From positions 1 through 12,780 of the forward strand of contig JBCDCP010000085.1 in NCBI GenBank assembly GCA_039181495.1: 12,780 nucleotides of DNA, in the 5' to 3' direction. The notes beneath the pieces were generated by a model. The model made no database searches, was not told where the DNA came from, and worked only from the letters and a program-made list of their open reading frames with translations. Within the stretch, counting starts at the first letter, position 1. Every line of letters starts with the position of its first letter. This document shows, piece after piece, positions 1 through 5,269 of the stretch. The DNA is from JBCDCP01 sp039181495. Lineage in GTDB: Bacteria > Pseudomonadota > Alphaproteobacteria > Rhizobiales > Tepidamorphaceae. Position numbers and translations under genes: made by a program.

Positions 1-212
1 AGGGCACGCACTATGCCGCCGATCAGGATCTGTTCGACGCATCCCGCGAAACCGATGGTGTGACATCCGACGATGCGCCCGGCGCGGATGAATGGATGCA
101 GCTCACCTGCGCCAATGGCAATTCAGGCTGGCTGCTGTTGCGCGACGTTGCCGACCATCCCGGCTATGACCAGCCCAACATCATCGAATATGGCAAGGCG
201 GCGGACATCTAG
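1..212 (+). CDS. C-terminal fragment of an unidentified protein
   Basis: An open frame enters from the left edge (first whole codon at base 3) and stops at TAG 210-212, giving about 70 residues. The fragment is acidic and soluble-looking. It contains a Trp-Met-Gln-Leu-Thr-Cys stretch followed by Asn-Ser-Gly-Trp-Leu-Leu-Leu, the kind of strand-Gly-Trp pattern seen in bacterial SH3-like domains, but this is too short to assign. Codon use matches the rest of the window and a terminator-like hairpin follows 30-60 bases downstream, which supports a real gene end. Its strand agrees with the envelope genes that follow, so it may belong to the same locus, but nothing seen proves that. I do not recognise the family. 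Confidence 0.6.
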   Translation, partial: GTHYAADQDLFDASRETDGVTSDDAPGADEWMQLTCANGNSGWLLLRDVADHPGYDQPNIIEYGKAADI

Positions 213-243
213 ATCAGCAATTCGGCTTGGTATTGGAGTTTTT

Positions 244-272
244 GGTCGCACCACAGTGCGGTTTTGTGTTTC
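244..272 (+). terminator. Probable intrinsic terminator of the gene ending at 212
   Basis: CGCAC (247-251) pairs with GTGCG (256-260) around a four-base loop, with wobble pairs able to extend the base. GTTTTGTGTTT follows directly. The stem is short but GC-rich and the T-rich run is in the right place, 35 bases after the stop codon. Confidence 0.5.
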
Positions 273-333
273 CCTTTGGGAAGCCTCCCGCGGGAGGCTG
301 CCGCCGGCACAGCCTAGGCGCCCTGTGCTCGGC
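270..333. repeat. Cluster of three GC-rich inverted repeats in the spacer before the repeat-protein genes
   Basis: Three adjacent inverted repeats fill this spacer. TTCCC/GGGAA (270-282) has a three-base loop. AGCCTCCCGCGGGAGGCT (282-299) is a perfect 18-base palindrome. GCCGGCACAG (303-312) pairs with CTGTGC (323-328) plus CGGC (330-333), with one bulged T. None is followed by a T run, so they are not simple terminators. They could be a protein-binding site, a structured leader or a small-RNA fold. No function can be read from the sequence. Confidence 0.5.
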
Positions 334-378
334 GGTTAAACGTCAACGGCAGCAGTCGGGAACGGTTGACTGCCGGCA

Positions 379-391
379 CGGCGCCGGGGGG
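379..391 (+). promoter_or_regulatory. Shared leader motif with strong ribosome binding site
   Basis: CGGCGCC followed by a run of G (386-391) lies seven bases before ATG 399. Nearly the same block, CGGCGCCA plus six G, precedes ATG 1907. The G run is an unusually strong Shine-Dalgarno-like element and fixes ATG 399 as the start rather than the upstream TTG at 366. Confidence 0.55.
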
Positions 392-398
392 AACTGTC

Positions 399-1127
399 AT
401 GTCCGGCGCATTCCGCGCATACGCCTTACTCGTCTCAAGCCGCCTCTTTGGACTCGCGTTACCGATCCTCATCGCAGCTATCTTTCTGGGTCAGTCATCG
501 ATACCAAGTTCAGCGCAGAGCGTTGTGACACCCACCTGCCCACCCGGTTTTGTGCTTCAGGGCGGGCTATGCGTATCCGGCACCCCCACACCCACCTGCC
601 CGCCGGGCTTTTCATTCGTCGGCGGCCGGTGTTTGCCCAACAATGGCGCACAGCCGGTGCCGCCCGTCCGTGACCTGGCGACCGAACTCCAGGCCGAACT
701 GAAGCGGCTTGGCTGCCTGCGCGGCCGGGTCGACGGCATCTGGGGTCGCGGCAGCCGCTCGGCGCTACGCCAGTTTGGAAACCTGACGGGCCAGAATCTC
801 GGCAGCCAACCGAGCCAGGGAGCGATCAATTCAGCCCAGCAATATGGCGCAGGTTATTGCACGGCCAATGCCGCACCACCGCAAGGCAATCCCAACCGTG
901 GCGGCTCGGAAGACTGGTATGCGATTGCTATTTCCTCAACCTCGCGCTCCGAAGCCCAACGCGTGGCCAACCGACTCGGCGCGGGCTGGTTCGTCATGAA
1001 CACCCGCGAATGCCCCAATTTCCGCAACGGCTACTGGATCGCCACCGCAGGCGGATATTCGGCCTCCGTCGCCCAGCAATATGTCCGCCAGGCCGGCGGA
1101 GATGCCTACAGAAAGACCTGCAACTGA
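399..1127 (+). CDS. Secreted protein with CPPGF repeats, peptidoglycan-binding domain and SPOR-like C-terminus
   Basis: Predicted 242-residue exported protein. Residues 1-40 form a signal peptide with a hydrophobic core (about 15-31) and likely cleavage near Ser-Ser-Ala-Gln. Two 20-residue repeats start at Cys47 and Cys67, each with Cys-Pro-Pro-Gly-Phe and a second Cys after Gly-Gly-x. Residues 92-150 match the peptidoglycan-binding_1 helical fold: Leu-Gln-x-Glu-Leu-Lys-Arg-Leu-Gly-Cys, then Val-Asp-Gly-Ile-Trp-Gly-x-Gly-Ser-Arg-x-Ala-Leu. Residues 171-242, from Trp-Tyr-Ala-Ile, look like a SPOR-type peptidoglycan-binding fold (strand-helix-strand with two Cys), but that part is inferred from pattern only. 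A start at ATG 399 is supported by the G-rich ribosome binding site; an upstream TTG at 366 would add 11 residues before the signal peptide. The stop overlaps the next start (TGATG). The likely role is cell-wall-associated structure or sensing in the periplasm. No catalytic motif is visible. Confidence 0.8.
   Translation: MSGAFRAYALLVSSRLFGLALPILIAAIFLGQSSIPSSAQSVVTPTCPPGFVLQGGLCVSGTPTPTCPPGFSFVGGRCLPNNGAQPVPPVRDLATELQAELKRLGCLRGRVDGIWGRGSRSALRQFGNLTGQNLGSQPSQGAINSAQQYGAGYCTANAAPPQGNPNRGGSEDWYAIAISSTSRSEAQRVANRLGAGWFVMNTRECPNFRNGYWIATAGGYSASVAQQYVRQAGGDAYRKTCN
537..638 (+). repeat. Two copies of the 20-residue CPPGF repeat (first envelope gene)
   Basis: Copies begin at 537 and 597, exactly 60 bases apart, both opening with TGCCC after CACCCACC. 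Each encodes Cys-Pro-Pro-Gly-Phe, a hydrophobic pair, Gly-Gly-x-Cys and a Pro/Thr linker; the second copy is trimmed after its second Cys. The two Cys in each unit probably form a disulfide in the periplasm. Confidence 0.85.
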
Positions 1128-1702
1128 TGGGTACTCATCGATCTGCCCTGGACCGGGCAGCCAACGCACCGGTCCAATTGGCCCGCATTCTTCGTCTGGT
1201 CGCGATTGTGGCTTTCACCTGCCTCGGCTTTGTGTTTGCCAGCAACACAGCAGAAGCCCAGGGCGCCGTCGCGCCAAGCTGTCCTGACGGGTATCAGCTG
1301 TCCGGCAACGCCTGCGTTGAGGCCGCACCAACGCCCACCTGCCCAGATGGCTATTCGTTCGATGGCGCGACCTGTGTCGAAGAGGTGGCCCAGGCCGAAG
1401 CAGATCGTTCAGGCGCAGCGGGTGAGCATCTGTTCAGCGAAGACGTTGAGGGCGTCTACGGCAATTCGTGGCGCGGCGTTGCGGTCAATGACGATACCGT
1501 GCAGGCCGACGTCTATATCCACGGCGAAGGCAAGACGGCCAGTTTCGATGGGGTTCTCGCCCTCGACTGCGAAACAGGCGGGCATTTCTGGAAGACGGCA
1601 GCGGTTTGGGATGCCGAGCCGGCGGATGATGACATGATCGCTGACATGGTCCCTGACGCGGTCATCGAGAATGCCGAAAAGACATTCTGCGGCTCGCAAT
1701 AG
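1127..1702 (+). CDS. Secreted CPDGY-repeat protein with an unassigned C-terminal domain
   Basis: Predicted 191-residue exported protein. The ATG at 1127 shares its A with the TGA stop of the previous gene, so translation is probably coupled. The frame is open further upstream, but that part only shadows the preceding gene. The N-terminus has several Arg, a hydrophobic core near residues 27-41 and a likely cleavage after Ala-Glu-Ala (or Ala-Gln) close to residue 47. Two 20-residue repeats start at Cys52 and Cys72 (Cys-Pro-Asp-Gly-Tyr, second Cys 11 residues on). The remaining 100 or so residues are acidic, contain Gly-Asn-Ser-Trp-Arg-Gly and a Cys late in the domain, and look like a small beta-rich fold. 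I do not recognise it. Unlike its two neighbours it has no peptidoglycan-binding domain, so it may be a partner held at the wall by them; that is inference. Confidence 0.75.
   Translation: MGTHRSALDRAANAPVQLARILRLVAIVAFTCLGFVFASNTAEAQGAVAPSCPDGYQLSGNACVEAAPTPTCPDGYSFDGATCVEEVAQAEADRSGAAGEHLFSEDVEGVYGNSWRGVAVNDDTVQADVYIHGEGKTASFDGVLALDCETGGHFWKTAAVWDAEPADDDMIADMVPDAVIENAEKTFCGSQ
1280..1381 (+). repeat. Two copies of the 20-residue CPDGY repeat (second envelope gene)
   Basis: Copies begin at 1280 and 1340, again 60 bases apart. The first opens with a 17-base stretch, TGTCCTGACGGGTATCA, that is identical to 2051-2067 in the third gene, although these genes are otherwise diverged. Confidence 0.85.
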
Positions 1703-1752
1703 AGAGACCCCAGACTAAAGCCCGCTCATAAGTAAAAACCATCAGATCCATA

Positions 1753-1785
1753 GAATGCGGTCGCCCTTCACCGCATTTCATGTTT
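1753..1785 (+). terminator. Probable intrinsic terminator after the coupled gene pair
   Basis: AATGCGGT (1754-1761) pairs perfectly with ACCGCATT (1770-1777) over an eight-base loop, with a G-T pair below, and is followed by TCATGTTTGT. It lies 50 bases after the stop at 1702 and would separate the two coupled genes from the larger gene at 1907. The T run is interrupted, so termination may be partial. Confidence 0.55.
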
Positions 1786-1887
1786 GTCTAGAGCCACCTC
1801 TGGAAGGAGGCGGTAACGCGCACGGAACTGGTGCCCTGTGCGGTGGCCCAAGAATAACAACCGCTTATGGCCAATGCAGCCTGCGGA

Positions 1888-1901
1888 CGGCGCCAGGGGG
1901 G
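1888..1901 (+). promoter_or_regulatory. G-rich ribosome binding site and leader block before the third envelope gene
   Basis: CGGCGCCA and six G end five bases before ATG 1907. The block is nearly the same as 379-391 before the first envelope gene, which supports the chosen start and suggests the two leaders share ancestry. Confidence 0.55.
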
Positions 1902-1906
1902 ACCAT

Positions 1907-3478
1907 ATGCCTGTTTTCACGCGCGCGCGCTTGCGCAGCGCTGGTATGCCGTTCCGGCTGCCGGCGATTGCTTTCTTATTGACCGTATCGGCCATCCTTG
2001 TCGGCCAGCCCGGCGGGTCTGTACTGGCCCAAAACACCGTCGCACCAACCTGTCCTGACGGGTATCAATTCAGCGATGGCAAATGCGTCGAGGGCGCTCC
2101 CAGACCGAGCTGTCCTGACGGGTATGAGTTCCGAGACGGACAGTGCGTTGCCGCCGCGCCAAGACCGAACTGCCCCGACGGCTTTGTTTTCAGCGGCGGC
2201 AGTTGTGTTGCTGGCACGACACCAACCACACCGGCACCCGCCCAAGCGGCGCAAACCGGCCCATGGCTCATCGTCACACTGGTCGATCTCGGTGTGAAGA
2301 GCGCGACCGACATGGACGGTGCAACCATCTGCACGCTTGATGGTACGCCTCAGAAAGCACTCAGCGATTACGCAAAGAGCCAGAGCATCGAGATCGCCGC
2401 CATTGTTGGCAAGAACCAGGAAGAGCTCATCAAGGCCTATGACCGGCAGGCCTGCGATGGCGTGCTGCTGCCCCACGACGTTGCTGGTAGCCAGGCCAGG
2501 GCGATGCCCGGTGGGGCAACCGCACACATCATCCTGCCGCAACAGATCGGCGCAACCGCTGCCAACGCACTGCCTGTAACAAGACCGGCACCTCAGCCGA
2601 CCGAACCGGTACGGCGGGCCGCGCCAGCACCGCAACCAGCCCCCGTCCGACGTGCTGCGCCGTCTCGGCCATCGGAGCCAATTGAAACCGCGCTGCAACG
2701 GGAACTGAAGCGGCTTGGGTGCCTGACAGGCAAAGTCGATGGCATCTGGGGTCGTGGCAGCCGCGCAGCGTTGCGCAAGTTCACGCAGCAGGCGGGTCTG
2801 AGCCTTGGCAGCGAACCAACGCAAAGGGCGCTCGAGGAAGCACGCCGCACCGAGCAGGGGTTCTGCAGGCCTGTACGGACAGCGAGCCGGCCGGCGAACA
2901 CGAACCGATCGCGCCGCGGATCGCCTGATTTCGACATCCAGGAGGGTTACGATCTTCCGGGCAACGACTATCGACAGGTCAGAGGAAAGGTCAGCTTCAA
3001 CACCTGCCTGTCAACCTGCGAGAACGATAGCGAGTGCTTCGCGTTCACCTACAACACCAGCGCACAGGCTTGCTTCCTGAAATGGGAGGGAAGCAACTGG
3101 AAACGCTATGCCAATGCCATTTCCGGGATGCGCTACGGCTCACGAACCCAGAGCGAAATTGACCGCGACGACGAGATCGCGCGCGCGCGCGAGGAGGCGC
3201 TCACCCGCGAGATCGAGGAGCGCGAACAGCGCGAATGGGAAGAAGAACAGCGTCGGATCCGCGAGCTCGAGGAGCAAGAAGACGAAGCCAATGAATGGGA
3301 CAACAGCCAGTTCGCCGACGATGAAAACGACGTCTGCATCCGAAGCTGCGAGGAAGACGACGCCGTTTGCGGCGGCGACGATGCCTGTCTGGACGAGTTC
3401 GACGGCTGCCTTGCTCAATGCGCCTTCGAGATTGGCCAGTGCCACACCTTCTCGGATGGGGAGACGGTCTGTCCCTGA
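1907..3478 (+). CDS. Large secreted multidomain protein: CPDGY repeats, binding-protein-like lobe, peptidoglycan-binding, PAN, coiled coil
   Basis: Predicted 523-residue exported protein. In order: a signal peptide (1-42, cleavage near Val-Leu-Ala-Gln); three 20-residue repeats from Cys49, Cys69 and Cys89; residues 120-218, which resemble one lobe of general amino-acid-binding proteins of the AapJ/BztA type (Asp-Gly-Ala-Thr-Ile-Cys, Ala-Tyr-Asp-x-x-x-Cys-Asp, and Ile-Ile-Leu-Pro-Gln-Gln-Ile at the expected spacing); a Pro/Ala/Arg linker (225-257); a peptidoglycan-binding_1 domain (258-320) very close to that of the first gene; a PAN/apple-like domain (342-411, Cys367, 371, 377, 389); a highly charged Glu/Arg coiled coil (416-465); and an acidic tail with eight Cys (477-522). 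No catalytic site is seen. It probably sits on peptidoglycan and binds a small molecule, glycan or protein. The start at ATG 1907 is set by the G-rich ribosome binding site and signal peptide. The repeat, peptidoglycan-binding and PAN assignments are firm by pattern; the binding-protein lobe is a reasoned inference. Confidence 0.82.
   Translation: MPVFTRARLRSAGMPFRLPAIAFLLTVSAILVGQPGGSVLAQNTVAPTCPDGYQFSDGKCVEGAPRPSCPDGYEFRDGQCVAAAPRPNCPDGFVFSGGSCVAGTTPTTPAPAQAAQTGPWLIVTLVDLGVKSATDMDGATICTLDGTPQKALSDYAKSQSIEIAAIVGKNQEELIKAYDRQACDGVLLPHDVAGSQARAMPGGATAHIILPQQIGATAANALPVTRPAPQPTEPVRRAAPAPQPAPVRRAAPSRPSEPIETALQRELKRLGCLTGKVDGIWGRGSRAALRKFTQQAGLSLGSEPTQRALEEARRTEQGFCRPVRTASRPANTNRSRRGSPDFDIQEGYDLPGNDYRQVRGKVSFNTCLSTCENDSECFAFTYNTSAQACFLKWEGSNWKRYANAISGMRYGSRTQSEIDRDDEIARAREEALTREIEEREQREWEEEQRRIRELEEQEDEANEWDNSQFADDENDVCIRSCEEDDAVCGGDDACLDEFDGCLAQCAFEIGQCHTFSDGETVCP
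2051..2218 (+). repeat. Three copies of the 20-residue CPDGY repeat (third envelope gene)
   Basis: Copies begin at 2051, 2111 and 2171, each 60 bases apart. The first two share TGTCCTGACGGGTAT exactly, while the third has diverged at third positions. Linkers end in Ala-Pro-Arg-Pro. The copy number here is one more than in the two upstream genes. Confidence 0.87.
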
Positions 3479-3538
3479 GATCAAACACCTCTGCTGAGAA
3501 AAGCCCCGATCGGCCGGAACACTGCTGGTAGGCCGCAC

Positions 3539-4462
3539 TCAGCCTTGCTGTTCTTCGAGACGGTCAGTTGGCGGTGGCGGAGCGGGCATCAACGCCCCAA
3601 TTCTGGCATAGAGCGCGGCGTCCATCTCAAAATCGGCCGCTGCCAGCGAAGGTTCAAGCTGCGCGACATCGCGTCCGGAGATGATTGGCAACAGCGCTCC
3701 TGGCGCGAGGCCAGGATAGCTTGCCGCCCAGGCCACAGCGAGTGTCGCCGGGTGGACGCCAAGCTCTTCACCGATCGCGTCGAGCCCCGCCGCTGCCTCA
3801 TGCATGACCGACTTGCCATAACGTCGCGCATAGCGGCTGTTCTCTGTAAGGCGACCGCTCTTGCCGGCCGCATACTTGCCGGTCAGCAGCCCTCCGCCCA
3901 GCGGCGAATAGCTATGCACCGTGATCCCTTGGTCTTGGGCCATCGGCAGTAATTCGACTTCGGCCTGGCGTTTCACCAACGAGTACATCGGCTGGATGTG
4001 GTCAATACGGGTACCAAGGCGCTCGGCAATCGCTTGCGCCTTCATGACCTGCCACGCGGCAAAATTGGAAACGCCGATGCCGCCGATCTCACCTGCCGCC
4101 TGCATGTCGGCCAGCACGGCAAAACTCTCTTCCAATGGTGTGTCGGGATCGAACTTGTGCAGGTACAGGCATTCGACGCGCTCTAGGCCAAGTCTCCGTC
4201 GACAGGTGTCGAATTGCGAGCGGATGTTTGCGCGACTGGCCCCACCCAAATACGCGACCTTCGTCGCGACCTTGATCGGTTCATTGGGGCAGGACGCAAT
4301 CAACTGCCCGAGAATCTCCTCCGATGCGCCATCGGTGTAGAGGTACGCGGTATCAAACCAGCTGATTCCGGCTCCAAGGCAGGCATGGAAGGTCTCGGCG
4401 GCCGTCTTTTCGTCTGACTTTCCACCCCATTGCATGGTGCCGAAAACGATCTCGTGCTTCAC
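3539..4462 (-). CDS. Aldo/keto reductase
   Basis: Predicted 307-residue cytoplasmic NADPH-dependent oxidoreductase of the aldo/keto reductase superfamily, which reduces aldehydes or ketones; the substrate cannot be read. The catalytic tetrad is complete: Asp37 and Tyr42 in Phe-Asp-Thr-Ala-Tyr-Leu-Tyr, Lys68 in Val-Ala-Thr-Lys, and His102 in Tyr-Leu-His-Lys. Gly-Val-Ser-Asn-Phe (130-134) and Ser-Tyr-Ser-Pro-Leu-Gly-Gly-Gly (184-191) are family hallmarks of the barrel and cofactor site. GTG at 4462 (complement) is chosen as start because GGAG lies seven bases upstream and the protein then begins at the usual first strand. The frame is open to ATG 4573, but those 37 residues are unlike the family and run through the divergent promoter region. 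It converges with the envelope gene ending at 3478, and no clear terminator lies in the 60-base gap. Confidence 0.92.
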   Translation of the reverse strand: MKHEIVFGTMQWGGKSDEKTAAETFHACLGAGISWFDTAYLYTDGASEEILGQLIASCPNEPIKVATKVAYLGGASRANIRSQFDTCRRRLGLERVECLYLHKFDPDTPLEESFAVLADMQAAGEIGGIGVSNFAAWQVMKAQAIAERLGTRIDHIQPMYSLVKRQAEVELLPMAQDQGITVHSYSPLGGGLLTGKYAAGKSGRLTENSRYARRYGKSVMHEAAAGLDAIGEELGVHPATLAVAWAASYPGLAPGALLPIISGRDVAQLEPSLAAADFEMDAALYARIGALMPAPPPPTDRLEEQQG

Positions 4463-4530
4463 TCTTTTGCTCCAAGCCTTTGCCCAGCCGAAAAAGAAGC
4501 AATACCGCACGATCGACCGAAACAGCCAGC

Positions 4531-4558
4531 CTGACTTTCCCGCCTCGCCAGCTAAAAT
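4531..4558 (+). promoter_or_regulatory. Candidate promoter of the LysE-type exporter
   Basis: CTGACT (4531-4536) and TAAAAT (4553-4558), 16 bases apart, resemble a housekeeping -35/-10 pair. Transcription would start about 20 bases before ATG 4585. It lies in the 122-base divergent spacer shared with the aldo/keto reductase gene. Confidence 0.35.
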
Positions 4559-4584
4559 CGGCAATGCCTTCATAGGAAAAGAAC

Positions 4585-5229
4585 ATGACCGAGCTTGCTG
4601 CTCTTCTCGCGATTCTCACCGCCCTCTTGATAGGAGCGGTCAGCCCGGGCCCTAGTTTTGTTGTGGTGTCAAAGGTCTCGGTGTCCGGATCACGCCTGGA
4701 CGGTCTTGCAGCGGCACTGGGGATGGGCGCCGGCGGTGCTCTGTTCGGAACAGTCGCGCTACTGGGATTGAGCGCGCTGTTGCTTCAGGTCGAGTGGCTG
4801 TACATCGGCTTGAAGGTTCTGGGTGGAGCATACCTTATATATCTCGGGTATCGCATTTGGAGAGGCGCAGGTGAACCGATCGCTTCCGATGCGGCTAGCC
4901 GATACAAACAGACGTCCCTCCTGCGATCGTTCGGGTTCGCCCTCGTGACGCAGATCAGCAATCCCAAGACGGCAATCGTCTATGCCAGCATTTTCGCAGC
5001 GCTGTTGCCGCCATCACCGCCAACGTGGTTGCTGGTTGTCCTGCCTCCTCTGATCTTCCTGATAGAGGCCGGCTGGTATGCTCTGGTAGCGCTGGCTTTC
5101 TCGGCATCTCGCCCGCGTGCGGGGTATCTCAGGTCGAAGCTGTGGGTGGACCGCACAGCGGGCGTGATTTTGGGTGCAATCGGCGGAAGGCTGTTGTTTG
5201 GCGCGCTGCAAGCCCAACGCGCCCAATAG
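4585..5229 (+). CDS. LysE/RhtB-family amino-acid exporter
   Basis: Predicted 214-residue inner-membrane protein of the LysE/RhtB translocator family, which exports amino acids or related small molecules driven by the proton gradient. Ser-Pro-Gly-Pro (20-23) early in the first membrane segment is the family signature, and the length is typical (200-220). About five or six hydrophobic segments are visible, with Gly-rich helices around 43-65 and Leu-Gly-Gly-Ala-Tyr-Leu-Ile-Tyr-Leu-Gly-Tyr near residues 78-90. Phe-Ala-Leu-Val-Thr-Gln-Ile-Ser-Asn-Pro-Lys (116-128) is the conserved central loop. AGGA (4574-4577) seven bases before ATG 4585 supports the start. The substrate is unknown. The divergent aldo/keto reductase may be functionally linked, but no regulator gene is present. 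Confidence 0.92.
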   Translation: MTELAALLAILTALLIGAVSPGPSFVVVSKVSVSGSRLDGLAAALGMGAGGALFGTVALLGLSALLLQVEWLYIGLKVLGGAYLIYLGYRIWRGAGEPIASDAASRYKQTSLLRSFGFALVTQISNPKTAIVYASIFAALLPPSPPTWLLVVLPPLIFLIEAGWYALVALAFSASRPRAGYLRSKLWVDRTAGVILGAIGGRLLFGALQAQRAQ

Positions 5230-5269
5230 CCTTTCGGGACAGTTGTCTTCAGACCCGTCGCAACGCGTA

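Larger units (their letters stand above)
1703..1906. other. Spacer between second and third envelope genes
   Basis: This 204-base spacer holds the terminator at 1753-1785, a weaker hairpin (CCTC 1797-1800 with GAGG 1807-1810) and the G-rich leader at 1888-1901. No convincing -35/-10 pair was found, although a promoter for the gene at 1907 is expected here. The frame of that gene is open back to GTG 1838, but the extra 23 residues precede the signal peptide and are judged non-coding. Confidence 0.5.

Noticed and set aside
1976..2824. Minus-strand open frame of 282 codons
   Set aside because: Antisense to the large envelope gene. The apparent Cys/Arg repeats are the mirror of the real CPDGY repeats, not an independent protein.
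3178..3192. GC-dinucleotide run (also near 1920-1932) as a repeat element
   Set aside because: Short alternating GC inside coding sequence, explained by Arg/Ala codons; no sign of a mobile or contingency repeat.
3140..3538. Minus-strand open frames over the coiled-coil region
   Set aside because: They come from the low-complexity GAG/GCG coding of the Glu/Arg coiled coil; the plus strand has the coherent domain order.
3479..3538. Terminator between the large envelope gene and the aldo/keto reductase
   Set aside because: Only a short CCGATCGG palindrome was found, with no stable stem and T run on either strand.
4463..4573. N-terminal extension of the aldo/keto reductase to ATG 4573
   Set aside because: The 37 extra residues do not resemble the family, cross the divergent promoter region, and GTG 4462 has a good GGAG site.
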